From Paraphotobacterium marinum (lineage in GTDB: Bacteria; Pseudomonadota; Gammaproteobacteria; Enterobacterales; Vibrionaceae): a stretch of 64,000 nucleotides of DNA. Position numbers and translations under genes: made by a program. The notes beneath the pieces are model-generated. The model was not told the origin of the DNA. It was given only the letters and a program-made list of their open reading frames with translations, and did no database searches. The DNA is taken from NCBI RefSeq assembly GCF_002216855.1, contig NZ_CP022356.1:1-64000 (forward strand). The letters are read 5' to 3'. Positions 20,601-30,263 of the stretch are shown here, in pieces (position 1 is the stretch's first letter; every line of letters begins with the position of its first letter).

Positions 20601-23600
20601 GATGATAACGATGGCGTCAATGACGACGATGATGACTGTGACAACACAGAGCTAGGTGCAACGGATTTTGACGGCGATGGTTGTGATGATGCAAACGATG
20701 ATGATGATGACAACGATGGCGTGGATGATGATGCAGATGCCTGTGATGATACAGTTCTAGGTGCAACGGATTTCGATAATGACGGTTGTGATGATGCCAA
20801 TGATGACGATGATGATAACGATGGCGTCAATGACGACGATGATGACTGTGACAACACAGAGCTAGGTGCAACGGATTTTGACGGCGATGGTTGTGATGAT
20901 GCAAACGATGATGATGATGACAACGATGGCGTGGATGATGATGCAGATTCCTGTGATGATACAGTTCTAGGTGCAACGGATTTTGATAATGATGGTTGTG
21001 ACGATGCCAATGATGACGATGATGACAACGATGGTGTGGATGATGACGCAGATGCCTGTGATGATACTGTTCTAGGCGCAGCTGACTTTGACGGTGATGG
21101 TTGTGATGATGCCAATGACGACGATGATGATAACGATGGCGTCAATGACGACGATGATGACTGTGACAACACAGAGCTAGGTGCAACGGATTTTGACGGC
21201 GATGGTTGTGATGATGCCAATGACGACGATGATGATAACGATGGCGTCAATGACGACGATGATGACTGTGACAACACAGAGCTAGGTGCAACGGATTTTG
21301 ACGGCGATGGTTGTGATGATGCAAATGATGACGATGATGATAACGATGGCGTCAATGACGACGATGATGACTGTGACAACACAGAGCTAGGTGCAACGGA
21401 TTTTGATAATGATGGTTGTGATGATGCCAACGATGATGATGATGACAACGATGGCGTGGATGATGATGCAGATGCCTGTGATGATACAGTATTAGGCGCA
21501 ACGGATTTTGATAATGATGGTTGTGACGATGCCAATGATGACGATGATGACAACGATGGTGTGGATGATGACGCAGATGCCTGTGATGATACTGTTCTAG
21601 GCGCAGCTGACTTTGACGGTGATGGTTGTGATGATGCCAATGACGATGATGATGATAACGATGGTGTCAATGACGGCGATGACGACTGTGATGATACAGT
21701 GATGGGTGCGACTGATACAGATAATGACGGTTGTGATGATGCCAACGATGATGATGATGATAACGATGGTGTCAATGATGAAAATGATCAATGTCCTAAT
21801 ACTCCAGAAAATGAGCCTGATTTAGATCAAGATGGATGCGGTGATGATACGCAAGATGATGACACAGATGGAGACGGTGTTGATGACAGCAATGATGCTT
21901 GTCCAGAAACCCCATCTGGTGCGACTGATTTCGATAATGATGGTTGTGATGATGCCAATGATGACGATGATGATAACGATGGTGTGGATGATGACGCAGA
22001 TTCTTGTGATGATACAGTTCTAGGTGCAACGGACTTTGATAATGATGGTTGTGACGATGCCAACGATGATGATGATGACAACGATGGTGTCAATGATGAT
22101 GATGATGCCTGTGATGATACGGTTCTAGGCGCAACGGATTTTGATAATGACGGTTGTGACGATGCCAATGATGACGATGATGACAACGATGGTGTCAATG
22201 ATGATGATGATGATTGTGACAACACAGAGTTAGGCGCAACGGATTTTGATAATGATGGTTGTGATGATGCCAATGATGATGATGATGACAACGATGGTGT
22301 CAATGATGACGCAGATGCCTGTGATGATACAGTTCTAGGTGCAACGGATTTCGATAATGACGGTTGTGACGATGCCAATGATGACGATGATGACAACGAT
22401 GGTGTCAATGATGATGATGATGACTGTGACAACACAGAGTTAGGCGCAACGGATTTTGATAATGATGGTTGTGATGATGCCAATGATGATGATGATGACA
22501 ACGATGGTGTCAATGATGACGCAGATGCCTGTGATGATACAGTTCTAGGTGCAACGGATTTCGATAATGACGGTTGTGACGATGCCAATGATGACGATGA
22601 TGATAATGATGGCGTCAATGATGACGCAGATGCCTGTGATGATACAGTTCTAGGCGCAACGGATTTTGACGGTGATGGTTGTGATGATGCCAATGATGAT
22701 GATGATGACAACGATGGTGTCAATGATGACGCAGATGATTGTGACAACACAGAGCTAGGCGCAGCTGACTTTGACGGGGATGGTTGTGATGATGCTAACG
22801 ATGACGATGATGACAATGATGGCGTGAATGACGATGATGATGATTGTGATGATACAGTTCTAGGTGCAACGGATTTTGACGGTGATGGTTGTGATGATGC
22901 CAATGATGATGATGATGACAACGATGGTGTCAATGATGACGCAGATGATTGTGACAACACAGAGCTAGGCGCAGCTGACTTTGACGGGGATGGTTGTGAT
23001 GATGCTAACGATGACGATGATGATAACGATGGTGTGGATGATGATGCAGATGCTTGTGATGATACTGTTCTAGGCGCAGCTGATTTTGACGGCGATGGTT
23101 GTGATGATGCGAACGATGATGATGACGATAACGATGGTGTGGATGATGATGCAGATGCTTGTGATGATACTGTTCTAGGCGCAGCTGATTTTGACGGCGA
23201 TGGTTGTGACGATGCCAACGATGATGATGATGACAACGATGGTGTGGATGATGACGTAGATGCCTGTGATGATACTGTTCCAGGCGCAGCTGACTTTGAC
23301 GGTGATGGTTGTGACGATGCCAACGATGATGATGATGACAACGATGGTGTCAATGACGATGATGATGACTGTGATGATACAGTTCTAGGTGCAACGGATT
23401 TCGATAATGACGGTTGTGACGATGCCAATGATGATGATGACGATAACGATGGTGTGGATGATGATGCAGATGCTTGTGATGATACTGTTCTAGGTGCAAC
23501 GGATTTCGATAATGATGGTTGTGACGATGCCAATGATGATGATGATGACAACGATGGTGTCAATGACGACAATGACGACTGTGATGATACAGTTCTAGGT

Positions 23601-26600
23601 GCAACGGATTTCGATAATGACGGTTGTGACGATGCCAACGATGATGATGACGATAACGATGGTGTGGATGATGATGCAGATGCTTGTGATGATACTGTTC
23701 TAGGCGCAGCTGATTTTGACGGCGATGGTTGTGATGATGTCAACGATGATGATGACGATAACGATGGTGTGGATGATGATGCAGATGCTTGTGATGATAC
23801 TGTTCTAGGCGCAGCTGATTTTGACGGTGATGGTTGTGATGATGCCAACGATGATGATGATGATAACGATGGTGTGGATGATAACGCAGATGCTTGTGAT
23901 GATACTGTTCTAGGCGCAGCTGATTTTGACGGCGATGGTTGTGACGATGCCAACGATGATGATGATGATAACGATGGTGTCAATGATGATGACGATGACT
24001 GTGACAACACTGAGCTTGGTGCAACGGATTTTGACGGGGATGGTTGTGATGATGCCAACGATGATGATGACGATAACGATGGTGTGGATGATGATGTAGA
24101 TGCTTGTGATGATACTGTTCTAGGCGCAGCTGATTTTGACGGCGATGGTTGTGATGATGCCAACGATGACGATGATGACAACGATGGTGTCAATGATGAT
24201 GACGATGACTGTGACAACACTGAGCTTGGTGCAACGGATTTTGACGGGGATGGTTGTGATGATGCGAATGATGATGATGATGACAACGATGGTGTGGATG
24301 ATGACGCAGATGCTTGTGATGATACAGTTCTAGGTGCAACGGATTTCGATAATGACGGTTGTGACGATGCCAACGATGATGATGATGATAACGATGGTGT
24401 GGATGATAACGCAGATGACTGTGACAACACAGAGCTAGGTGCAACGGATTTTGACGGTGATGGTTGTGACGATGCCAACGATGACGATGATGACAATGAT
24501 GGTGTGGATGATGACGCAGATGCTTGTGATGATACAGTGACGGGCGCAGCTGATTTTGACGGCGATGGTTGTGATGATGCCAACGATGACGATGATGACA
24601 ATGATGGTGTGGATGATGACGCAGATGCTTGTGATGATACAGTGACGGGCGCAGCTGATTTTGACGGCGATGGTTGTGACGATGCCAACGATGACGATGA
24701 TGACAACGATGGTGTGGATGATGACGCAGATGCTTGTGATGATACAGTGACGGGCGCAGCTGATTTTGACGGCGATGGTTGTGACGATGCCAACGATGAT
24801 GATGATGACAACGATGGCGTGGATGATGACGCAGATGCCTGTGATGATACTGTTCTAGGCGCAGCTGACTTTGATGGCGATGGTTGTGATGATGCCAACG
24901 ATGATGATGATGATAACGATGGTGTGGATGATAACGCAGATGACTGTGACAACACAGAGCTAGGTGCAACGGATTTTGACGGTGATGGTTGTGACGATGC
25001 CAACGATGATGATGATGACAACGATGGTGTGGATGATGACGCAGATGCCTGTGATGATACTGTTCTAGGCGCAGCTGACTTTGATAATGATGGTTGTGAT
25101 GATGCCAACGATGATGATGATGATAACGATGGTGTGGATGATAACGCAGATGACTGTGACAACACAGAGCTAGGTGCAACGGATTTTGACGGTGATGGTT
25201 GTGATGATGCCAACGATGATGATGATGATAACGATGGTGTGGATGATAACGCAGATGCTTGTGATGATACTGTTCTAGGCGCAGCTGATTTTGACGGCGA
25301 TGGTTGTGATGATGCGAACGATGATGATGACGATAACGATGGTGTGGATGATGATGCAGATGCTTGTGATGATACTGTTCTAGGCGCAGCTGATTTTGAC
25401 GGCGATGGTTGTGACGATGCCAACGATGATGATGATGACAACGATGGTGTGGATGATGACGTAGATGCCTGTGATGATACTGTTCTAGGTGCAACTGATT
25501 TTGATAATGATGGTTGTGATGATGCCAACGATGATGATGATGACAACGATGGTGTTAATGATGGTGATGATGATTGTGACAACACAGAGTTAGGTGCAAC
25601 GGATTTTGACGGGGATGGTTGTGATGATGCCAATGATGACGATGATGACAACGATGGTGTGGATGATGACGCAGATGCCTGTGATGATACGGTATTAGGT
25701 GCATTAGATACGGATAATGATGGTTGTGATGATGCCAATGATGATGATGATGATGGTGACGGAATTAGTGATGAAAATGAAGGATGTATTGCACCAAGTT
25801 ATGCTGAAAATAATAATGGTGAGTATACAATATTGGTCTATGGGGAAGGTCTACAAAGCTCTGTAGGTGGAGGTGTGTATTTATTAGCGAACAATACCAC
25901 CCATATATTAGGAGCACTCAATCCTGAAACTTTGATTGTTTCTGATGATGATGGAATATTTAATGACAATGTAGCCTCTACGGCTAACCTACAATTAACT
26001 GACAGTGATAGTAATACACAAATAGCTGTAAATTCAGTAGATAATATCATAGCTGGCGATAACGTTTACGCCTCTCTTAGAGTAAGTGTTGTAAACAATA
26101 CTACAGGTGAGTCGGGATCAATACATATTATCAAACATCAAAATCAATACAACAATACATCACATGTATATGCTTCAACAATTTTATTGAGTGAAGGTGA
26201 TTCTGTGACTGTTGATGCAGGAGATAATTTGATCCCACCTAGATTCGTAGGGCAAGTTGACTATGTTAATTTAGTAAGTTCAATGGAATGTGAGGGTGTG
26301 GATAGTGATGGAGATGGTACAGATGATCATTTAGATACAGATAGTGATGATGATGGCGATCCTGATAACACAGATCCATGTCGATTAGATGCCACAAACT
26401 TAGATACCGATGGCGATGGCATTTGTGATAGTACGGATGATGATGATGATGGTGATGGCGTAAACGATGATAATGATAATTGTCCAGAAACACCGCTTAA
26501 TTCTAATGTTAATGATGAAGGATGTATATTTGTTGATGATGATGGGGATGGCGTAGGCAACGACGATGATGATTGTCCAAATACACCAGTTGGTAACCCA

Positions 26601-29600
26601 GTTAACTCAAATGGTTGTACCGATACCGATGGAGACGGTGTTCCAGATGTAGACGATGAAGAAAATGGAATTGGTTTGCTGACTGTGCCTTCAAACTCAA
26701 GCTTCTTGACACAACAAGGTGATAATGGCACACATTTTTATGCTATTGATTCCCATAATGGATTAAACGGTGAATTTTTATATGCTGTTGGTGAAAACTT
26801 AAACAGCCCTGTTTCAGGCACGATTGTTGAACCCTATCAAGGGGGAGATCTCGATATACAAATATCGAAAATTGATCCTTTAACTCACGAGTATATATGG
26901 ACCTCTTTCCAGTATAATGATTTTTATGGTTGGGATTATGCTAATGAGATAACTCTTGATGACAATGGCAATATTTATGTAGTTGCAAGAGTACAGGGTG
27001 ATCATACCACAATCCATCCATCTTTAGATACAGGAATGTTAAGTGGTACGCATGGTATTGGTGCGCTGAGTAAATACGACGAAAATGGAAATTTAGTATG
27101 GTTAATACAACCCGGTCATAGCGGTAACAATAGTGATGCAGCATCTGCAGAAGCCATTGATGTAACAAGTGATTATATATTTGTCGGAGGTAACACTGAA
27201 TCAGATACGATATTGGGACAAGGAAATAACGAAGGAGGATATGATGGGTATTTGGAAATATATGCAAATGTAGATAACAATAGTATTTACACTCAAACAC
27301 CTGTAGCAGCAATTAGATTAGGAACAGATGGGTATGAATCAATCTATGATCTTAAAGTGAAACAAGAAGGACAAGACTTGATTATTAATCTTGTGGGATC
27401 AACACAAGGAGATATCGATGAATTCACTACTGTCAATAATACGAATAATGGTGGGAATACTAACTATGATCCATTTATTGCGAAATATCGTTTTGATACC
27501 AGTACTGAAACGTTAACAGAAATATGTGCTTATCAAGATAATAGAACAACTTTTACAGATGAAGCGCGTAATATTGAAGTGGATAGTGAAAATAACATTT
27601 ATATTTCAGGTCGAGTTAAAACGACCTCTAATAATAATTCTCGAGATGGTTTTGTGATGAAATATGACAGTGACTGTCAACCTGTTTGGTCAGATTACTC
27701 TATTGTTCGAGCAAGTGGCAATGGAAATCAAGATATAATAAATGATATTGAACTATCAGTGAATGAAAATAGGATTTACTTTGTGGGTGCTACATTAGGC
27801 GGACAAATGGAGAATCAGACATTTCCTGGACAAGGTGGTTATGACTATTTTGTTGGGGCGATGAACACCATTAATGGTGGGATTATTGATGTACAACAGT
27901 TTGGCTCATCTAGCAATAATATTGCTTATGACTTAGCGGTTACAGATAATAATGTTATTTATGTTGTAACCAGAAGCGATGGCAATGCTTCTATTTCAGG
28001 TCAGAACTCTACCTCTAATCAAACTGGTAGCTCAGTGATTCAAGAGTTTTATGATTTATCTTATGATTATGATGGTGATGGCATCATAGCACAGGATGAT
28101 ATCGATAAAGATGGAGTTGAAGATACTTGTCCTGATACACTAGAGCTCACAGGTGATGTAACCAACCCATTTAAAAATGATTGTCCTGTTACAGCAACTT
28201 TTGAAGATGATGACGGGGATGGTGTTGGTGATGATGATGATGATTGTCCGAACACACCTATTGGCTCACCTGTAAATGACAGTGGTTGTATCGACACCGA
28301 TGGAGATGGTACCGCAGATGATGAAGATGATTTTCCAAATGATCCAGATGAAGATACAGATACAGATGGTGATGGAACCGGTGACAATGAAGATACCGAT
28401 GATGATAATGATGGAACATCAGATGAAGATGAAGATAATAATGGAACCGATCCACTAGTGTACGAGTCTAGAGAGCATGAGTTTTCAGTCTTTGGGGTAA
28501 AATTCCTACCTGAAAGTGGCATTGATTTCTTTGGCTTACCAACTGGAGGGTTAAATAATCCCATCACATATCAAGTTCCAGGTGATGATTATTATGAAAT
28601 ATTAACAGTTCAAGATGATGATCAGTTTTTAAATGATGTAGATTCAGGTGATACAGAAGATACTTCTGAGCAAACCTTAAACATGAACTTGACTTGGAAC
28701 CAAATCGATTACTTTATGACTTTTTCACAAGATTATCGAACAGAGTTATCTAATGGTGAAAGGTTGAACAGTTACCAATGCTACAATGTTAATAATCTAA
28801 CAACAGGTGAGTCTGGCTTCATTTGTAATATAGGAACTAGTTTAAATGAAACGAAGAAGCATAATGTATTTGCTAAAACAATCAGTATTGTTAGCGGAGA
28901 TACTTTAGAGTATTTTATTACTGATAATTATGACTTAGGACGAGTGCCTTATCGCGATTTATGTTTAATGATATCTTGTGGACATGATTCAGATGACGAT
29001 ACTTTAAGCGATGAATTGGAGGCGACATTAGGAACAGATCCAAATAATCCTGATACAGATGGGGATGGTGTTAATGATCGAGAAGAGTTACAAAATGGAA
29101 CCGATCCAACAGTGGCTGATGATGGCGCTGATATTACGTCAGGTGTCAATTTAGATAATAATTATGGTAGTAGTGCTGAAAGCCACTTGGTTTATAATAC
29201 TGATAACTTGAATTATAACCCACTTTATCGTTCAGCTGATAACCAAGAGATGCCTTGGGCGGTTTCGATTACGCTAAAAACAGATATTGTAACAACTTCA
29301 GTGCCAACTATAGTATGGTCTTATGCTTCAAGCACTATTGATAGAAATAAAGCGCATGCAACTTTGTATATCCAGAATCAAAAGTTAAAATTTGCTTATG
29401 GTACCCACTATAATCATTTAAGGTTTACCTCGGTAGATACGATTGATTTGTCAAGCTGGAGTAGTGTAGTAACGATTTACAAAGGTGGTAAAACAGGTGG
29501 GGGCAGTAATCAATTAAATCAATTTTATAATGAGTTTGAATTTTATTTGGTTGCATTGGATGGAACTGTTCAAGAAATTCCTATGAATGGTGCACATCGA

Positions 29601-30086
29601 AACTATGGCTATAGTAATCAAATGCAAAGTGGTAAGTTCCGTATAGCAGCAACAGGCCAATATAATGGTATAAATAATTGGTATAAACCAGCCTCAAGTG
29701 GAGATACGGTCCAATCATATAATTATTTAAGTGGTTCGATAGCCTATACCATTATGACAACTTTGACGCCATTGAAAGCAGACAATATTACGGATGAAGA
29801 AATCCAAGCAATGGCTTTTGATCCGACTACATGGTTAGCAGATTATAAAGAAGACACTAACTATAGAGTGTCGGGGTCAACTAATATCACTTCAAACTTC
29901 ACATCAAGTGATGCGAGTGATAATTCTTGGAAATCAACTCAAGTATGGATCTTTGATGAGAATAATATAGAGACCAATGGTAACTATGATTACTTATCGA
30001 GTGAAGTAGACTCTCCAACAACAGGAATAGGAGATGCTTATTTGATTTTTAATGATGTTGATGCATCATTATTCGAAAATTATTAA
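17616..30086 (+). CDS. Largest TSP3-repeat lipoprotein: about 70 repeats, SBBP propeller, two TTGESG modules, LamG-like C-terminus
   Basis: 4,156 residues, over 400 kDa. The signal peptide differs from the previous gene's except for the MCLQ start, but from lipobox Cys26 onward (GDSNTFKEQDSQ) the two are almost identical. Residues 89-2,717 are TSP3-like 35-residue repeats. The next parts are a TTGESG module (2,724-2,892; YTILVYGEG, IVSDDDGIFNDN, NNTTGESGSIHII, GQVDYVNLVSS), TSP3 loops, an SBBP propeller (3,019-3,482), TSP3, a second TTGESG module (3,619-3,787) and the LamG-like domain (3,839-4,156). The first module is absent from the previous gene but present, decayed, in the gene at the left edge. 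AAGGA at 17,605 supports the start. The 3' 2 kb differ from the previous gene by only a handful of bases, while the first half of the propeller is clearly diverged. Likely surface stalk; partner and ligand unknown. Confidence 0.88.
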   Translation: MCLQHLLFTLKKVILVLLCSTLLFACGDSNTFKEQDSQSAAQEQPVSNDPEPDADSAPDSDSPNNDPDSDSNGDDNSSVFLGSGNDNDDDNDGVSNNNDECPNTLNGVEVASDGCADSDGDGSSDNKDNDDDNDGVNDDEDACDNTVAGATDFDGDGCDDANDDDDDNDGVNDDDDTCDNTILGATDFDNDGCDDANDDDDDNDGVNDDEDACDNTERGATDFDNDGCDDANDDDDDNDGVNDGDDDCDNTVTGAADFDKDGCDDANDDDDDNDGVNDGDDACDNTELGATDFDNDGCDDANDDDDDNDGVNDGNDACDDTTLGALDTDGDGCDDANDDDDDNDGVNDENDKCPNTPINEPDLDQDGCGDETQDDDSDGDGVDDSNDDCPNTPSGATDFDNDGCDDANDDDDDNDGVNDDDDDCDNTEIGATDFDNDGCDDANDDDDDNDGVNDDDDYCDNTELGATDFDNDGCDDANDDDDDNDGVNDDDDACDDTPLNTNVADNGCTDTDDDGVDDDADACDDTELGATDFDNDGCDDANDDDDDNDGVDDDADTCDDTPLNTNVADNGCTDTDDDGVDDDADACDDTVAGAADFDNDGCDDANDDDDDNDGVNDDEDACDDTVTGAADFDGDGCDDANDDDDDNDGVNDDDDDCDDTTLDATDTDNDGCDDANDDDDDNDGVNDDDDKCPNTPENEPDLDQDGCGDDTQDDDTDGDGVDDSNDNCPDTPSGATDFDNDGCDDANDDDDDNDGVNDDADSCDDTVLGATDFDNDGCDDANDDDDDNDGVNDDDDDCDNTELGATDFDNDGCDDANDDDDDNDGVNDDADDCDNTELGAADFDGDGCDDANDDDDDNDGVDDDADACDDTVLGATDFDNDGCDDANDDDDDNDGVDDDADSCDDTVLGATDFDNDGCDDANDDDDDNDGVDDDADACDDTVLGATDFDNDGCDDANDDDDDNDGVNDDADDCDNTELGATDFDNDGCDDANDDDDDNDGVNDDDDDCDNTELGATDFDGDGCDDANDDDDDNDGVDDDADACDDTVLGATDFDNDGCDDANDDDDDNDGVNDDDDDCDNTELGATDFDGDGCDDANDDDDDNDGVDDDADSCDDTVLGATDFDNDGCDDANDDDDDNDGVDDDADACDDTVLGAADFDGDGCDDANDDDDDNDGVNDDDDDCDNTELGATDFDGDGCDDANDDDDDNDGVNDDDDDCDNTELGATDFDGDGCDDANDDDDDNDGVNDDDDDCDNTELGATDFDNDGCDDANDDDDDNDGVDDDADACDDTVLGATDFDNDGCDDANDDDDDNDGVDDDADACDDTVLGAADFDGDGCDDANDDDDDNDGVNDGDDDCDDTVMGATDTDNDGCDDANDDDDDNDGVNDENDQCPNTPENEPDLDQDGCGDDTQDDDTDGDGVDDSNDACPETPSGATDFDNDGCDDANDDDDDNDGVDDDADSCDDTVLGATDFDNDGCDDANDDDDDNDGVNDDDDACDDTVLGATDFDNDGCDDANDDDDDNDGVNDDDDDCDNTELGATDFDNDGCDDANDDDDDNDGVNDDADACDDTVLGATDFDNDGCDDANDDDDDNDGVNDDDDDCDNTELGATDFDNDGCDDANDDDDDNDGVNDDADACDDTVLGATDFDNDGCDDANDDDDDNDGVNDDADACDDTVLGATDFDGDGCDDANDDDDDNDGVNDDADDCDNTELGAADFDGDGCDDANDDDDDNDGVNDDDDDCDDTVLGATDFDGDGCDDANDDDDDNDGVNDDADDCDNTELGAADFDGDGCDDANDDDDDNDGVDDDADACDDTVLGAADFDGDGCDDANDDDDDNDGVDDDADACDDTVLGAADFDGDGCDDANDDDDDNDGVDDDVDACDDTVPGAADFDGDGCDDANDDDDDNDGVNDDDDDCDDTVLGATDFDNDGCDDANDDDDDNDGVDDDADACDDTVLGATDFDNDGCDDANDDDDDNDGVNDDNDDCDDTVLGATDFDNDGCDDANDDDDDNDGVDDDADACDDTVLGAADFDGDGCDDVNDDDDDNDGVDDDADACDDTVLGAADFDGDGCDDANDDDDDNDGVDDNADACDDTVLGAADFDGDGCDDANDDDDDNDGVNDDDDDCDNTELGATDFDGDGCDDANDDDDDNDGVDDDVDACDDTVLGAADFDGDGCDDANDDDDDNDGVNDDDDDCDNTELGATDFDGDGCDDANDDDDDNDGVDDDADACDDTVLGATDFDNDGCDDANDDDDDNDGVDDNADDCDNTELGATDFDGDGCDDANDDDDDNDGVDDDADACDDTVTGAADFDGDGCDDANDDDDDNDGVDDDADACDDTVTGAADFDGDGCDDANDDDDDNDGVDDDADACDDTVTGAADFDGDGCDDANDDDDDNDGVDDDADACDDTVLGAADFDGDGCDDANDDDDDNDGVDDNADDCDNTELGATDFDGDGCDDANDDDDDNDGVDDDADACDDTVLGAADFDNDGCDDANDDDDDNDGVDDNADDCDNTELGATDFDGDGCDDANDDDDDNDGVDDNADACDDTVLGAADFDGDGCDDANDDDDDNDGVDDDADACDDTVLGAADFDGDGCDDANDDDDDNDGVDDDVDACDDTVLGATDFDNDGCDDANDDDDDNDGVNDGDDDCDNTELGATDFDGDGCDDANDDDDDNDGVDDDADACDDTVLGALDTDNDGCDDANDDDDDGDGISDENEGCIAPSYAENNNGEYTILVYGEGLQSSVGGGVYLLANNTTHILGALNPETLIVSDDDGIFNDNVASTANLQLTDSDSNTQIAVNSVDNIIAGDNVYASLRVSVVNNTTGESGSIHIIKHQNQYNNTSHVYASTILLSEGDSVTVDAGDNLIPPRFVGQVDYVNLVSSMECEGVDSDGDGTDDHLDTDSDDDGDPDNTDPCRLDATNLDTDGDGICDSTDDDDDGDGVNDDNDNCPETPLNSNVNDEGCIFVDDDGDGVGNDDDDCPNTPVGNPVNSNGCTDTDGDGVPDVDDEENGIGLLTVPSNSSFLTQQGDNGTHFYAIDSHNGLNGEFLYAVGENLNSPVSGTIVEPYQGGDLDIQISKIDPLTHEYIWTSFQYNDFYGWDYANEITLDDNGNIYVVARVQGDHTTIHPSLDTGMLSGTHGIGALSKYDENGNLVWLIQPGHSGNNSDAASAEAIDVTSDYIFVGGNTESDTILGQGNNEGGYDGYLEIYANVDNNSIYTQTPVAAIRLGTDGYESIYDLKVKQEGQDLIINLVGSTQGDIDEFTTVNNTNNGGNTNYDPFIAKYRFDTSTETLTEICAYQDNRTTFTDEARNIEVDSENNIYISGRVKTTSNNNSRDGFVMKYDSDCQPVWSDYSIVRASGNGNQDIINDIELSVNENRIYFVGATLGGQMENQTFPGQGGYDYFVGAMNTINGGIIDVQQFGSSSNNIAYDLAVTDNNVIYVVTRSDGNASISGQNSTSNQTGSSVIQEFYDLSYDYDGDGIIAQDDIDKDGVEDTCPDTLELTGDVTNPFKNDCPVTATFEDDDGDGVGDDDDDCPNTPIGSPVNDSGCIDTDGDGTADDEDDFPNDPDEDTDTDGDGTGDNEDTDDDNDGTSDEDEDNNGTDPLVYESREHEFSVFGVKFLPESGIDFFGLPTGGLNNPITYQVPGDDYYEILTVQDDDQFLNDVDSGDTEDTSEQTLNMNLTWNQIDYFMTFSQDYRTELSNGERLNSYQCYNVNNLTTGESGFICNIGTSLNETKKHNVFAKTISIVSGDTLEYFITDNYDLGRVPYRDLCLMISCGHDSDDDTLSDELEATLGTDPNNPDTDGDGVNDREELQNGTDPTVADDGADITSGVNLDNNYGSSAESHLVYNTDNLNYNPLYRSADNQEMPWAVSITLKTDIVTTSVPTIVWSYASSTIDRNKAHATLYIQNQKLKFAYGTHYNHLRFTSVDTIDLSSWSSVVTIYKGGKTGGGSNQLNQFYNEFEFYLVALDGTVQEIPMNGAHRNYGYSNQMQSGKFRIAATGQYNGINNWYKPASSGDTVQSYNYLSGSIAYTIMTTLTPLKADNITDEEIQAMAFDPTTWLADYKEDTNYRVSGSTNITSNFTSSDASDNSWKSTQVWIFDENNIETNGNYDYLSSEVDSPTTGIGDAYLIFNDVDASLFENY
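17880..25765 (+). repeat. 105-bp tandem repeats of third giant gene
   Basis: Roughly 70 in-frame 105-bp units over nearly 7.9 kb. Higher-order copying is visible: a 210-bp pair of units around 22,200-22,410 is repeated at 22,410-22,620. The 5' third keeps the unit order of the previous gene; the middle is expanded. Confidence 0.93.
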
Positions 30087-30103
30087 TGTAGTATCTAATT
30101 TAA

Positions 30104-30126
30104 GAGCCATACCTATTGTATGGCTC
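30104..30126 (+). terminator. Hairpin after third giant gene
   Basis: GAGCCATAC / GTATGGCTC form a perfect 9-bp stem around CTATT, 18 bp past the stop. There is no T-run, so it is either a weak terminator or a 3'-end protecting hairpin. Confidence 0.6.
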
Positions 30127-30148
30127 CGTCAATATTTAAAAAATATTT

Positions 30149-30157
30149 GCAATATGC
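30149..30157 (+). promoter_or_regulatory. Candidate upstream activator site
   Basis: GCAATATGC, second occurrence, again 53 nt upstream of the promoter's -24 GG. It lies inside an A/T-rich stretch with ATATTT on both sides. Confidence 0.4.
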
Positions 30158-30199
30158 TAAATATTTAAAGCATTGTTATTGTAAATCAATGTCTTATTT

Positions 30200-30216
30200 T
30201 TGGCATGTTTAATGCT
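30200..30216 (+). promoter_or_regulatory. Sigma-54 promoter of fourth giant gene
   Basis: TTGGCATGTTTAATGCT has the canonical 10-nt GG-GC spacing. Predicted +1 is about 30,227. AGTC-N7-GACT (30,231-30,245) lies just downstream. Confidence 0.78.
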
Positions 30217-30263
30217 TCTTAATCAGTATTAGTCTCACTAAGACTGACTTGAAAGGATTTAAC

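Noticed and set aside
9664-30086. RTX-type calcium-binding toxin
   Set aside because: RTX nonapeptides (GGxGxDxUx) are absent; the loops are DxDxDG of TSP3 type, and the proteins have an N-terminal lipobox rather than a C-terminal type I secretion signal.
30249-30263. TTG start 15 bp upstream of the fourth giant gene's ATG
   Set aside because: The AAAGGA ribosome site is within this segment and is correctly spaced only for the ATG at 30,264.
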